DNA from: CAZNPL01 sp964574815
GTDB lineage: Bacteria > Planctomycetota > Phycisphaerae > UBA1845
Reading direction: 5' to 3'
Assembly (NCBI GenBank): GCA_964574815.1
Contig: CAZNPL010000013.1
Span: forward strand, 76,046-140,045
Length of the DNA: 64,000 bases
Of the stretch, positions 56,156-64,000 are shown in pieces. How positions within the stretch are numbered: the first letter of the stretch is position 1; the number at the start of each line of letters is the position of its first letter. Made by a program: the position numbers and the translations under genes. Under the pieces are notes generated by a model. It saw only the letters and a list, made by a program, of their open reading frames with translations, had not been told where the DNA came from and did not search any database.

Positions 56156-59041
56156 ATGCGCGAATTCACGCTCCTTTCGATCATCCTGGGTGTGGTCCTC
56201 GGCGTCATCTTGGGGGCCGCCAACGCCTTCGTCGGTCTCAAGTACGGACTCGTCGTCTCCGCTTCCATACCCACGGCGCTGATCTCGATGATCGTCCTGC
56301 GCGGCATCCTCCGCCGCGGGACCATCCTCGAGAACAACATGGTCCAGACCGTGGGGTCGGCCGGACAGGCGGTCGCCGTCGGCCTGGTCTTTACCGTGCC
56401 AACGCTGTTCATCCTCGCCGGTGAGTATCCCACGGCCAGGCTCGTGCCGACCGGCTGGCCCGGATACCTGCAGGTGGTGGCGTTCGGGCTGCTCGGGGGG
56501 CTGCTGGGCGTGTTCATGATGATCCCGTCGCGGCGCTATCTGATGGTCAAACAGCACGACGTGCTTCCCTATCCCGAAGGTACCGCCTGCGCGGACGTGC
56601 TTCGCAGCGGGCACAAAGGCGGTGGCGGGTGGCTGGTCTTCGGCAGTTTGTTCGTCGGGGGGATCTACGCGTTCCTCGGCCGGGTCATGGGCGGTTGGGA
56701 GGAGCGCATCGTCATACCGCTGAAGTCGAGCCTCAGCCGAGGCCTGGTGAACCTGCGCACCGAGCTCTCGATGGAAGCCGGCGCGATTCTGCTCGGCGTC
56801 GGCTTCATCCTTGGGCTGCGAGTGGCCGCGATCGTGGTGGCCGGAGGGCTGCTGGCCTGGCTGGGCATCATCCCCTTGATCTCGTACGTCGGGGAGTTCA
56901 TGGATCAGCCGCTCGGCGCCGCCGCCAAGCCGATCGCGGACATGACGCCGGCCGAAATCTGGACGAACTACGTTCGATACATCGGGGCCGGGGCCCTCGT
57001 GTTCGGCGGGCTGATTGCGCTTGTGAAAGCGTTTCCCGCGGTGACGGCGACGGTGTGGCGCGGCCTGGCCGGATCGCGGAGCGAACCGGAGAAAACCGGC
57101 GAGCCGGCCGATCGCGACCTGCCCATGTGGATCGTGATCGTCGGAGCCCTGCTGATCGTCGTCGGTGTGTGGCTCTTGAACTTCCGCAGCGGAGCCGGGC
57201 TGATCGCAGCGGCGGCCGCGGCGGTCTGCGGATTCGTCCTGGTCACGGTCGCCTCGCGCGTGGTCGGGTACATCGGGACAGGGGCCTCGCCGGTTTCCGG
57301 CCTGATCATCGCCGCGCTGCTAGGCGCGGGTCTTCTGTTCGCCGGCGTGGGGTTCGCCGGTCCGGCGGCCATTGCCGCCTTGATCGCGGTCGGGGCGGTC
57401 GTGGCCATCGCCGTGGCCGTGGCAGGGGATTGCGCGCAGGACCTCAAGACAGGCCATCTGGTCGGGGCGACGCCTGCAAGTCAGCAGGCCGGCGAGGTGA
57501 TCGGCGTCGTGACGTCCGCGTTTACGTGCGCGGCGGTCCTGTTCCTGCTCAAGGATGCTTACGGATTCGTTCCGGGCGAGGCGGCCGCGGCGGCGGGGAC
57601 CGGCGGCGAGGCCGGCCAGACCCTTCTCGCCCCACAGGCCAACGCCATCGCGATGCTGCTCAAGGGCGCCTTCGATACGGGGCTGCCGTGGGAACTGGTG
57701 CTGGTGGGGATGGCCATCGCATTGGTGGTCGAATGCCTCGGCATCGCGTCGCTGCCGTTCGCGCTCGGGCTGTATCTGCCGCTTTATGTAAGTACACCGA
57801 TCCTGGCGGGCGGCCTGATTCACTGGCTGGCGGTCGGGCGCAAGGCAAATGGTAAAGCAGGACGCGGTGGCGTGCTCGCCGCGTCGGGCCTGATCGCCGG
57901 GGGGGCGCTGGTCGAGCTTCTGCTGGCCGCCTTCAAATCGTCCGAACTTCTCTCCGAACGAATGGCCTGGGCGAAAGTCGCACCGGAGTCGTGGCTGCCG
58001 AGACTCGCCGAGCGGGACGCCTTCGCGTTCCTCGGGCGAATGATGGAATGGCGAGACGCCGCGCCCTGGCGTGAAGCGGTGACCACGCTCGTTCCCTTCG
58101 CCCTGCTGATGCTGTTTCTGGCGCTGCTGGCCTGGGTGAGCGCCCGGCGGGCGCGAGGTCGCGGCGACGACCAGACGCCATTCCCGGCGCCGTTCCCGCC
58201 GGTAACACCGGCCGGCCCCATCACATCCGGGCGGCCGGAGAAACCGCGCGGCTTGGGGCCCTCCCCGTGGGAACCGCCATCGAAGCCGGAACCTGAACCG
58301 GCGCCCGAAGAGGGACCACCGGGAGGACAGCCCGAGTCCCGTGAACCCCCGGGCACGACAGCGACGGAGGAAGACTTGTCTCCGATCACACCGGAGCCGA
58401 CCCCGCCCGCTGCGGAGGAGGCCGGCCTGCACGAACCGCCGGGCTGGACCAAGCCCGAGGAAAGCTTCTCGCCGATCACGCCGGAGCCTCCCGAACCGCC
58501 CGCGGAAACGGGGCGTATTCCGATCGAAGAGAAAGGCCCGGAGTCGAAACCCCCGCTGGGAGAAATGCCGCCTGGCTCCGAGCCGGTACCTCCGCTGGCA
58601 GAAACACCGGCAAGCCGTGAAGAGGGGCCACCGCCGGGTGAAAAGCCGACGCGCCTTGAGGAGGAGCCTCCGCTGGGTGAAACGCCCGCACGCTGGGAGG
58701 ACGAACCACCGCGGGAAGAGCCCCCGCCCGGCCCGCTGCCGGACCCCCCGTTTGGAGAACCGCATCCGCGCCATGAGCCGGAGCAGCCACCGGAGGAGAC
58801 GCCGCGCAGCTCGGCACCGGAGTCGCTGCAGGAGGAGCCCCCGCCCGGATCGGAACCGCCCGACCGCATCGATCCCTCGCCCTTTTCAGGGTTTTGGGAA
58901 GCCACCGAGCCCAAGCCCAGGAAGTCCGAAACCGAAGAGCGGGAACAAGAAACAGACGTGCAACCCGAGTCGAGCCCGGACGAACCAACCAAGGAAGACG
59001 AGCAGGAGAACGAAGAACGGCGCAGAGACGAAGGGTCTTAA
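56156..59041 (+). CDS. OPT-family transporter with long Pro/Glu-rich C-terminal tail
   Basis: The 961-residue protein has OPT hallmarks. The first helix is FTLLSIILGVVLGVILGAAN, then FVGLKYGLVVSASIPTALIS; the central ENNMVQTVGSAGQAVAVG and AGDCAQDLKTGHLVGATPAS motifs follow. There are at least twelve membrane helices. Family members move peptides or metal chelates. After about residue 664 comes a tail of some 300 residues, rich in Pro, Glu and Gly, with repeats like SPITPEPPEPP and LGETPARWEDEPP, and no helices. GGAGG is about 12 nt ahead of ATG 56156; longer starts exist up to 55928. It is divergent from larE. Confidence 0.85.
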   Translation: MREFTLLSIILGVVLGVILGAANAFVGLKYGLVVSASIPTALISMIVLRGILRRGTILENNMVQTVGSAGQAVAVGLVFTVPTLFILAGEYPTARLVPTGWPGYLQVVAFGLLGGLLGVFMMIPSRRYLMVKQHDVLPYPEGTACADVLRSGHKGGGGWLVFGSLFVGGIYAFLGRVMGGWEERIVIPLKSSLSRGLVNLRTELSMEAGAILLGVGFILGLRVAAIVVAGGLLAWLGIIPLISYVGEFMDQPLGAAAKPIADMTPAEIWTNYVRYIGAGALVFGGLIALVKAFPAVTATVWRGLAGSRSEPEKTGEPADRDLPMWIVIVGALLIVVGVWLLNFRSGAGLIAAAAAAVCGFVLVTVASRVVGYIGTGASPVSGLIIAALLGAGLLFAGVGFAGPAAIAALIAVGAVVAIAVAVAGDCAQDLKTGHLVGATPASQQAGEVIGVVTSAFTCAAVLFLLKDAYGFVPGEAAAAAGTGGEAGQTLLAPQANAIAMLLKGAFDTGLPWELVLVGMAIALVVECLGIASLPFALGLYLPLYVSTPILAGGLIHWLAVGRKANGKAGRGGVLAASGLIAGGALVELLLAAFKSSELLSERMAWAKVAPESWLPRLAERDAFAFLGRMMEWRDAAPWREAVTTLVPFALLMLFLALLAWVSARRARGRGDDQTPFPAPFPPVTPAGPITSGRPEKPRGLGPSPWEPPSKPEPEPAPEEGPPGGQPESREPPGTTATEEDLSPITPEPTPPAAEEAGLHEPPGWTKPEESFSPITPEPPEPPAETGRIPIEEKGPESKPPLGEMPPGSEPVPPLAETPASREEGPPPGEKPTRLEEEPPLGETPARWEDEPPREEPPPGPLPDPPFGEPHPRHEPEQPPEETPRSSAPESLQEEPPPGSEPPDRIDPSPFSGFWEATEPKPRKSETEEREQETDVQPESSPDEPTKEDEQENEERRRDEGS

Positions 59042-59104
59042 CGAGAAAACGGCGGTCAGCAATCTTTCTCGGGCAACCCCAAAAAGCCCCGTAGGATGCC
59101 CCAT

Positions 59105-59277
59105 CCTTCGCGAAGCGAAGGGCGGGGGACGGACATTCAACCCGGCAAACGAGCGCCGACGATCATCAACCCGCGCCCGACCGCATCCGGCTGACGGCTG
59201 ACGGCTGGCGGCTGACGGCTCTTTCCGACGGCTGACGGCTCCTTCTGACAACTGAAAACTGACGACTGACAACTCTT
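59105..59277 (+). repeat. Compound intergenic repeat, copy S2
   Basis: The unit has a perfect CCTTCGC-GAA-GCGAAGG palindrome at 59105-59121, then a CCGGCAAACGAGCG block at 59142, a tandem of GGCTGACGGCT units near 59188-59238, and CTGACAACTGAAAACTGAC at 59245. The part from 59142 to 59277 is homologous to 63837-63932: the last 33 bases differ at one position. It lies between the OPT and metalloprotease genes. Confidence 0.75.
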
Positions 59278-59295
59278 CCCGCCGACGGCTCTTTC

Positions 59296-62200
59296 CTACC
59301 AGTTCTGAATCCGCACGCTCGCATCCTGCACGATATTCACGGTCATCGCCTCACCGGCCGAGTCGCCCGCCAGCGTCCCGGTCACCCCGTCCCCCGGAAC
59401 CGCCGACACCGTGAACGTCCCGCTCGCGTCCTGCGAGGCCCGGAACACGAACGTCCCCAGGTACTTGTCCTCCGTCGAATTCACCCCGCCCGACGACATC
59501 GCGCAAACCGCCCGGGCATCCTCCACGTTGGACGCACTGAACTGCTCCTGCCCATAGAAGGCAAAGTCCGCCCGCTGATCGTCGATAAAAACCTCTTCGA
59601 GCGTCAGCGTTCCCCCGGTCCCACCGGTCACCTGCACCTGCACCTCGAACCCGCGCAGATCGACGTACTCGTCGCCATAGGCCCGAATCTCGACCTGCGA
59701 TCCCGGCGATATGACCGTCGTGAGCCCGTCTCCCATCTTCACGTCGACTGATGCGATGCTCAGCAATCCCATCCCCCCGCCAGCCAACGCGCTGCCACAG
59801 CACGGGTCTGTTCCCCCGATGGCGTCGAGGACCGCAAAGATGTCGAAAAGATTCACAGCGCCGTCACCCCCGCACGGATGGATGTCGACGTCCTCGAACG
59901 TCAGCCCCGCCAGCGGCTCGCCGCCGATCAGATCGAGTATCGTAAAGACGTCAAAAAGGTTCACGACTCCGTTGGCATCCACGTCGCCGTACACGAGCGG
60001 CGTGTACGCGCAGAGGTTCCCGTTACCGCAGCGGTCACGAGTACACGCATCCGCATCCTCGCAGTCCTCGTGACTGGTGCAGACATCGAAAACCGCCACT
60101 GCTGTCCGCGCCTGATCCGCTTTGATGGTGATCGACGTCTCGCCCGGCGTCTGTGGTACGCCGTCCACCTCCCAGTAAAGGAACGCCGGCGGATCCGGCT
60201 CCATCAACGCCAGATCCACCAGCGGCTCGCCGGCATAGTAAAACACCCTTTCGGTCGGGCTGAGCTCGGCTTCGTTGACCCAGTCTGAATTCGGGAGAAC
60301 CTCGGCCGGTGTCGTGACGAGCAGGTTCGTCGAAACAGCCAGGGGCGCAAAGGTTCCGCTGTCACAGGGACCGGCAGGGGTGGTGCAGTAATCCGGTGAC
60401 GTGCCGAACAGGTACTGAAATACATAGAAATCCTGCAAGTCCACGTCCATGTCGCCGTCCACGTCCAGGTAAATGCAGTCGATCTCTTGCGTATAGAATG
60501 CCCCGGGACCGCTGGTACACGCGTCAAACGCGTAGTAATCATCCAGGTCCCTGATGCAATCGAAATCAAAGTCCCCCGAGCCTTCACACTCATCCGGTAC
60601 TCCGTTGAAGTTGCAGTCGTGATCCGGCTCGCAATCGTCTGGCACACCGTTCGCATTGCAGTCCGCCTCACACTCATCCGGAATCCCGTTGCCGCCGCAA
60701 TCCGGATACGGTTCCGGGCAAGGGATGCTCCGTCCCGCAAATGCCCAGCAGATGGCGCAGTCGTGCGGCGTCCCGTTGTGTAGATTCCCATCATCGTCAT
60801 CCACCGTCAGAACCTCGATGGCCGTCTGCGGCGTCGCGCTCTCAGTGGTTCGCCACGGCGCGGGTCCGGCGGTCACGAGCGCCCACGTCGTAAACAGCCG
60901 CCGCGCAAGTTCCAATCCCTCTGCCGGCTCACTCGCGTGCGCCTCCATTTTCAATTTCACATCCCACCACGCGCGGGCGAGTATTTGACCACAGATATGG
61001 GCAATGCCGTTCGGACACGGAAACGCGACATCTGCCGTAGCGAGATCCCGATTATGTACGCCGGGTCCCCTCCAGTCCCGCCCCATGACTGGATCATTGT
61101 AAGCCAGTGTTGCCACCGAGTCCGAGAAGCCCTCGCCGAAAGCGGGACGGAGAAAGTTCAGATTTAACCTTAAGAGTACGAAGTGTCCGTATTCGTGAGC
61201 GATCCACGACGAGTACGCAACATTCACGCAGCAGTTGTCGTCACAATTGACTGAACGTTCTTCCGAAAAGAATAGGTTATGTCCGGTTTGGCGTGCGTTA
61301 CACGGGTGACCAGGTGTAGGGTCCGTGTCGTTCACCTCTATCGCAAGCTGCACGGGCTCTCCATTTTGCATGTCAAGCTCGGTCAAGGCCGGGTGCCTGT
61401 CCGTGAAGAAATCGCGCGCCACACGTACGTGTACCAGTGCGTTGATCTGCGCGGTCGTCATCACGTTGGGTTCGTCAGGACAATCCAGAACCGGTCCCTC
61501 ATTCAGCACAAAATCGGTTTCCAGATCGGGGGGTTCGACGCCTGCAAACTCGCCGAAAACCGGACACTCCTCCTGTCCTTCTATGTCTTCCGTGAATACA
61601 TTGAACGACGGACCTGTCGTGCCTCCCGTGAGTTCCGCGCGCACCGTAACCGGCCAAGGCCCGTCAAACGAAATGGTGTAGTCGCCGTTGATGTCGGTGA
61701 CCGTCGAGAGCCCTGGACTTACAAGGCTCACTCGAACATCCGAGAGGTCGACGAGCACCGGGGGGTTGTAGTCCACGTCCGGCAAGGTGCCGGGAGTCGC
61801 ATAGCCCGTCACGTGCCCGGACACGTCTGCGCTGTAAACGTCGTCTTGGATGTAGAGCAGCGAACCCGTCAGAGCGCTGACGAAGAACGTATATGCCTTC
61901 ACCGGGTGGGGGGCAATTCGCCTGCCGAAGAACTCCCAAGTCGGTATCGGCGGTTCGATCACCGGCTCAGGTCCTCCCCCAAATAGCAGCAGCGTGGGTT
62001 GCCCCCATTCATTCAGCGTATCGTACGGGGCCGTTTCCTGTACGATTTGAAGGGCTTCCTGCGCGGTGACACCAATGGGGCTTGGAGCAAAGCCCGACGG
62101 AAGCGGAGCATAGAACCACCCCGACGCGTACACAACGCACGCTGGCGACCCATTCAGGACGAGTAAGCGCACGAAGTTAGACACTGGCGTTTGGCCGTTG

Positions 62201-62496
62201 TACTCCCGATAGACGAACACAGTGAACCTGCCGCCGTCAAGTTCCGTCCGGCGTACCAAGTGGCCCAGGTTCATCGAGTTGCCTGTGAAGGCGTTCGAGT
62301 AGCTGCTCTTCCAGGCCTCGGCGGCCTCATCCGGCGTCGCCCCCGTGGTCATCGGCACGCCGTAAAACGTGCGCATACCTCCGACGCTACTACCCGCACA
62401 TTCGCAATGGTGAAGCAACGCTGGAAAAGCCGTGAGCAGTCCATACCTCTGCCGCTTGCGGGATCTCACAGAAGTCGTTGAAGGGCTGATCGTCAC
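59296..62496 (-). CDS. Secreted zinc metalloprotease with dockerin-like and cohesin-like C-terminus
   Basis: The 1066-residue open frame carries a gluzincin active site: WIAHEYGHFVLL with HEYGH at 61183-61197 and the downstream GEGFSD Glu segment at 61120-61137, as in M4/M36-like proteases. Upstream is a propeptide-like domain (TFYGVPMTTGATPDEAAEAW). Downstream come DCNANGVPDDCE-type repeats, two LFD-type dockerin-like motifs (VNLFDVFTILDLIGG and GAVNLFDIFAVLDAIGG), then a cohesin-like beta domain with LRGFEVQVQVTGGTGG. The frame has no signal peptide of its own; a likely one is in the adjoining frame at 62593, so the gene may extend through a frameshift. Confidence 0.75.
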   Translation of the reverse strand: MTISPSTTSVRSRKRQRYGLLTAFPALLHHCECAGSSVGGMRTFYGVPMTTGATPDEAAEAWKSSYSNAFTGNSMNLGHLVRRTELDGGRFTVFVYREYNGQTPVSNFVRLLVLNGSPACVVYASGWFYAPLPSGFAPSPIGVTAQEALQIVQETAPYDTLNEWGQPTLLLFGGGPEPVIEPPIPTWEFFGRRIAPHPVKAYTFFVSALTGSLLYIQDDVYSADVSGHVTGYATPGTLPDVDYNPPVLVDLSDVRVSLVSPGLSTVTDINGDYTISFDGPWPVTVRAELTGGTTGPSFNVFTEDIEGQEECPVFGEFAGVEPPDLETDFVLNEGPVLDCPDEPNVMTTAQINALVHVRVARDFFTDRHPALTELDMQNGEPVQLAIEVNDTDPTPGHPCNARQTGHNLFFSEERSVNCDDNCCVNVAYSSWIAHEYGHFVLLRLNLNFLRPAFGEGFSDSVATLAYNDPVMGRDWRGPGVHNRDLATADVAFPCPNGIAHICGQILARAWWDVKLKMEAHASEPAEGLELARRLFTTWALVTAGPAPWRTTESATPQTAIEVLTVDDDDGNLHNGTPHDCAICWAFAGRSIPCPEPYPDCGGNGIPDECEADCNANGVPDDCEPDHDCNFNGVPDECEGSGDFDFDCIRDLDDYYAFDACTSGPGAFYTQEIDCIYLDVDGDMDVDLQDFYVFQYLFGTSPDYCTTPAGPCDSGTFAPLAVSTNLLVTTPAEVLPNSDWVNEAELSPTERVFYYAGEPLVDLALMEPDPPAFLYWEVDGVPQTPGETSITIKADQARTAVAVFDVCTSHEDCEDADACTRDRCGNGNLCAYTPLVYGDVDANGVVNLFDVFTILDLIGGEPLAGLTFEDVDIHPCGGDGAVNLFDIFAVLDAIGGTDPCCGSALAGGGMGLLSIASVDVKMGDGLTTVISPGSQVEIRAYGDEYVDLRGFEVQVQVTGGTGGTLTLEEVFIDDQRADFAFYGQEQFSASNVEDARAVCAMSSGGVNSTEDKYLGTFVFRASQDASGTFTVSAVPGDGVTGTLAGDSAGEAMTVNIVQDASVRIQNW

Positions 62497-63289
62497 AGCC
62501 CTGGGCGAGCACTTGTCTCGGCAACGTTAGGAGGACCAAACATAGGACCAGTCCCAGGACAGTCGCTCTATCGAACTTCAGACTCCGGCGCATCGGCGTC
62601 CGCACGTCGTCGGAGCGCACACGCTCCCTTTGGGCTCGGCGCTTGTCCGAGGTGCGGCGCGATTGAGTGAAAGCGCTTCGACGGCGTCGAGCTAGGAGCC
62701 ACGCGGCTCCGGTTGCCAGGAGCCCAAACGCAGCCGGCTCGGGAATGACGACCAATCTGGCCTCGAGGCTGGCCGCGTCAAGAATCTGCGAGCCTGTGTC
62801 CATCCAGGCAATAACCGGCTCGTTGGTGCGGATCGTCCATTCACCTATCTGCTGCGCGGTGACCTCCAGCGTTCCCAGCAACACCGTGCCGTAAGCCGGA
62901 ACGGCTACTGCGTCCGGCGAAGACTCAAAGTTCACAGTTGATGGCGGATCAATCATCGCAGAATAAGGAGGTTCAGCCAGCCCACTCTCCCAGACAAATC
63001 CATCATCCGGGGTAAAGGCAATGCCATCGGGTCCCGTCAAGTCCCAGGACAAATGCCCGTCCGGATTCTCGAAACCGAACCTGACGCCCTCAATCAGCCG
63101 TGGTCCCCCAGTTAAGTTTCGAACGCTGATTTGAAGGGGCGTCTCGACACCGACGTCGAGTACGTGGGGCCCCAAGGGGTGACCAGTGTCATACTCCAGG
63201 GCCGCGTGAATCTGCCCCGCGCCCGCCGCCGCGGGAAAACACAGGCAAGCCCCCAGTACCACGATTCTCAACACCGATAACCTTGACAT
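62390..63289 (-). CDS. PEP-CTERM protein joined in frame to a second signal-like segment
   Basis: The first 210 residues form an exported protein: signal peptide (SRLSVLRIVVLGACLCFPAA), a beta domain, and a PEP-CTERM sorting tail (VIPEPAAFGLLATG, then a helix and ARRRRS). No stop follows the tail. The frame continues through a basic stretch into MRRSLKFDRATVLGLVLCLV, a second signal-like helix starting at 62593, and ends in CDDQPFNDFCEIPQ and a stop at 62390. The second part overlaps the 5' end of the protease frame by 107 bases, so it may be the true start of the protease gene. GGAGG precedes ATG 63289 closely. Confidence 0.7.
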   Translation of the reverse strand: MSRLSVLRIVVLGACLCFPAAAGAGQIHAALEYDTGHPLGPHVLDVGVETPLQISVRNLTGGPRLIEGVRFGFENPDGHLSWDLTGPDGIAFTPDDGFVWESGLAEPPYSAMIDPPSTVNFESSPDAVAVPAYGTVLLGTLEVTAQQIGEWTIRTNEPVIAWMDTGSQILDAASLEARLVVIPEPAAFGLLATGAAWLLARRRRSAFTQSRRTSDKRRAQRERVRSDDVRTPMRRSLKFDRATVLGLVLCLVLLTLPRQVLAQGCDDQPFNDFCEIPQAAEVWTAHGFSSVASPLRMCG

Positions 63290-63836
63290 GACCCCTCCTT
63301 TCATGAGGGACAAAGGCAGACCACGCCCTCCTTGAAGACCTTTAATCCTACCGCGCTGCGACTCGTCAACTCAACCGACATGCGGACACGTGGCCCGTGT
63401 CGGGCCACGACTTGCTTACGACCCACGCCGACTCCCGCGGACCGGCTCGCCAGACCACGAGAATGCAGCCGCACTGGCTCAAGTTGGGTCTGGTATACCA
63501 CGCTGCCCCCCCCACAGGTCAAGTCTTTTTCGGACCGAAATTGCACCATTGTGCGGCCATTAAACAGAGCACCTAATACATAAACGAATTGTCACGCCGC
63601 CTCGCCCTCGAGTCCTTACCAAGAGACTCAAAAAGCGCCCCGAAGTGTCCCCTGCACGTTTCCCCGACTCCATTGTACCAGATCGATTGTGCATAAAGGC
63701 AGATAATCCCAAAAGAGCGCGTGACCCAGATCGCGCCGGCAACCTGAGGCCACGATTCGAACACCAACCAACCCGTCGCCGCGCAAGGACCACCCGACAC
63801 AACCACCAGCCTCACCGCGCTCACCCCGGCGCCAGA
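63290..63836. other. Intergenic region upstream of the PEP-CTERM gene
   Basis: This stretch should hold the promoter of the PEP-CTERM and protease genes (minus strand). An AT-richer patch is at about 63550-63590. No gene or RNA is supported. Confidence 0.35.
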
Positions 63837-63972
63837 CCGGCAAACGAAAGCCCACGATCACCAAACCGCGCCCGACCGCGCTCCGGCTGACGCCATTTCC
63901 TGACAACTGAAAACTGACCACTGACAACTCTTCTCGCGAGGTGCCCCATCCCTTGCGAAGCAAGGGGTGGGG
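63837..63972 (+). repeat. Compound intergenic repeat, copy S3
   Basis: It shares with the copy at 59142-59277 the CCGGCAAACGA block, a GCGCCCGACCGC block, and a 33-base CTGACAACTGAAAACTGAC-type end at 63900-63932 with one mismatch. A CCCTTGC-GAA-GCAAGGG palindrome follows at 63950-63966. In the other copy the palindrome precedes the block. The orientation of the shared block is the same. Confidence 0.7.
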
Positions 63973-64000
63973 AATCAACGGGTGGCCCACCTCCTCCGGA

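Noticed and set aside
58886..59272. Minus-strand open frame of 128 codons
   Set aside because: It also translates the compound repeat and is antisense to the OPT tail.
59188..59277. Possible CRISPR-like tandem array
   Set aside because: The units are 10-11 bases long with no unique spacers, so it is a simple tandem repeat.
63628..63990. Minus-strand open frame of 120 codons
   Set aside because: It translates the compound repeat (SVVSFQLS string) and surrounding intergenic DNA.

Overview
The window is GC-rich bacterial chromosome and reads as Planctomycetota, possibly a Phycisphaerae-like lineage. That placement is inferred from several traits seen here: an ECF sigma factor next to a Ser/Thr kinase with TPR repeats, secreted proteins with D-C-N-x-N-G-x-P-D-x-C-E calcium-type repeats and LFD(L/I)FA(I/V)LDAIGG dockerin-like ends, a PEP-CTERM protein, many lipoproteins, and intergenic repeats of types I recall from planctomycete genomes. 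A Gram-negative envelope is indicated by KdsC- and LptC-like genes, TatC and lipoboxes. I found no tRNA, rRNA, CRISPR array, phage or transposase gene.

Region 1 (1-9.4 kb): a HAMP membrane protein, a secreted protein and a TadG-like protein; TatC with a large periplasmic insertion; an ECF sigma factor, TPR kinase and Cys-rich lipoprotein set; and a PfkB-like protein lacking the catalytic Asp. Region 2 (10-25.3 kb): a secreted PDZ protein; an ffh, lipoprotein, uroD-family and ndk run; PHP phosphatase; UbiD-family decarboxylase; DUF1579; a second ECF sigma factor with a small membrane partner; a 978-residue TPR membrane protein; and a lipoprotein.

Region 3 (25.3-35.3 kb) looks like an ion/pH homeostasis block. 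It has a complete seven-gene Mrp Na+/H+ antiporter operon (mrpA to mrpG), preceded on the same strand by a ribosome-hibernation protein, a secreted beta-carbonic anhydrase and an S2P protease with CBS domains, with an NhaR regulator divergent from them. Region 4 (35.4-45.3 kb): a subtilisin-like protease broken by a frameshift; a three-gene SPFH operon whose first gene fuses an ArsP/SO_0444-type permease to an HflK-like domain; a cell-wall amidase; and a tandem winged-helix protein.

Region 5 (45.9-55 kb): a SagB-type double nitroreductase bracketed by MITE-like repeats; a trpS-scpA-ridA operon; and a kdsC-like gene followed by a giant LptC/OstA-like gene. Region 6 (55-64 kb): larE divergent from an OPT transporter with a 300-residue Pro/Glu-rich tail, then a secreted zinc metalloprotease and a PEP-CTERM protein bracketed by homologous intergenic repeats, with a reading-frame anomaly where the two genes meet.

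The most unusual items are the permease-SPFH fusion operon, the repeat-bracketed gene blocks, and the shared C-terminal module of the two secreted proteases. Functions are read from recognisable motifs only; no database search was possible.
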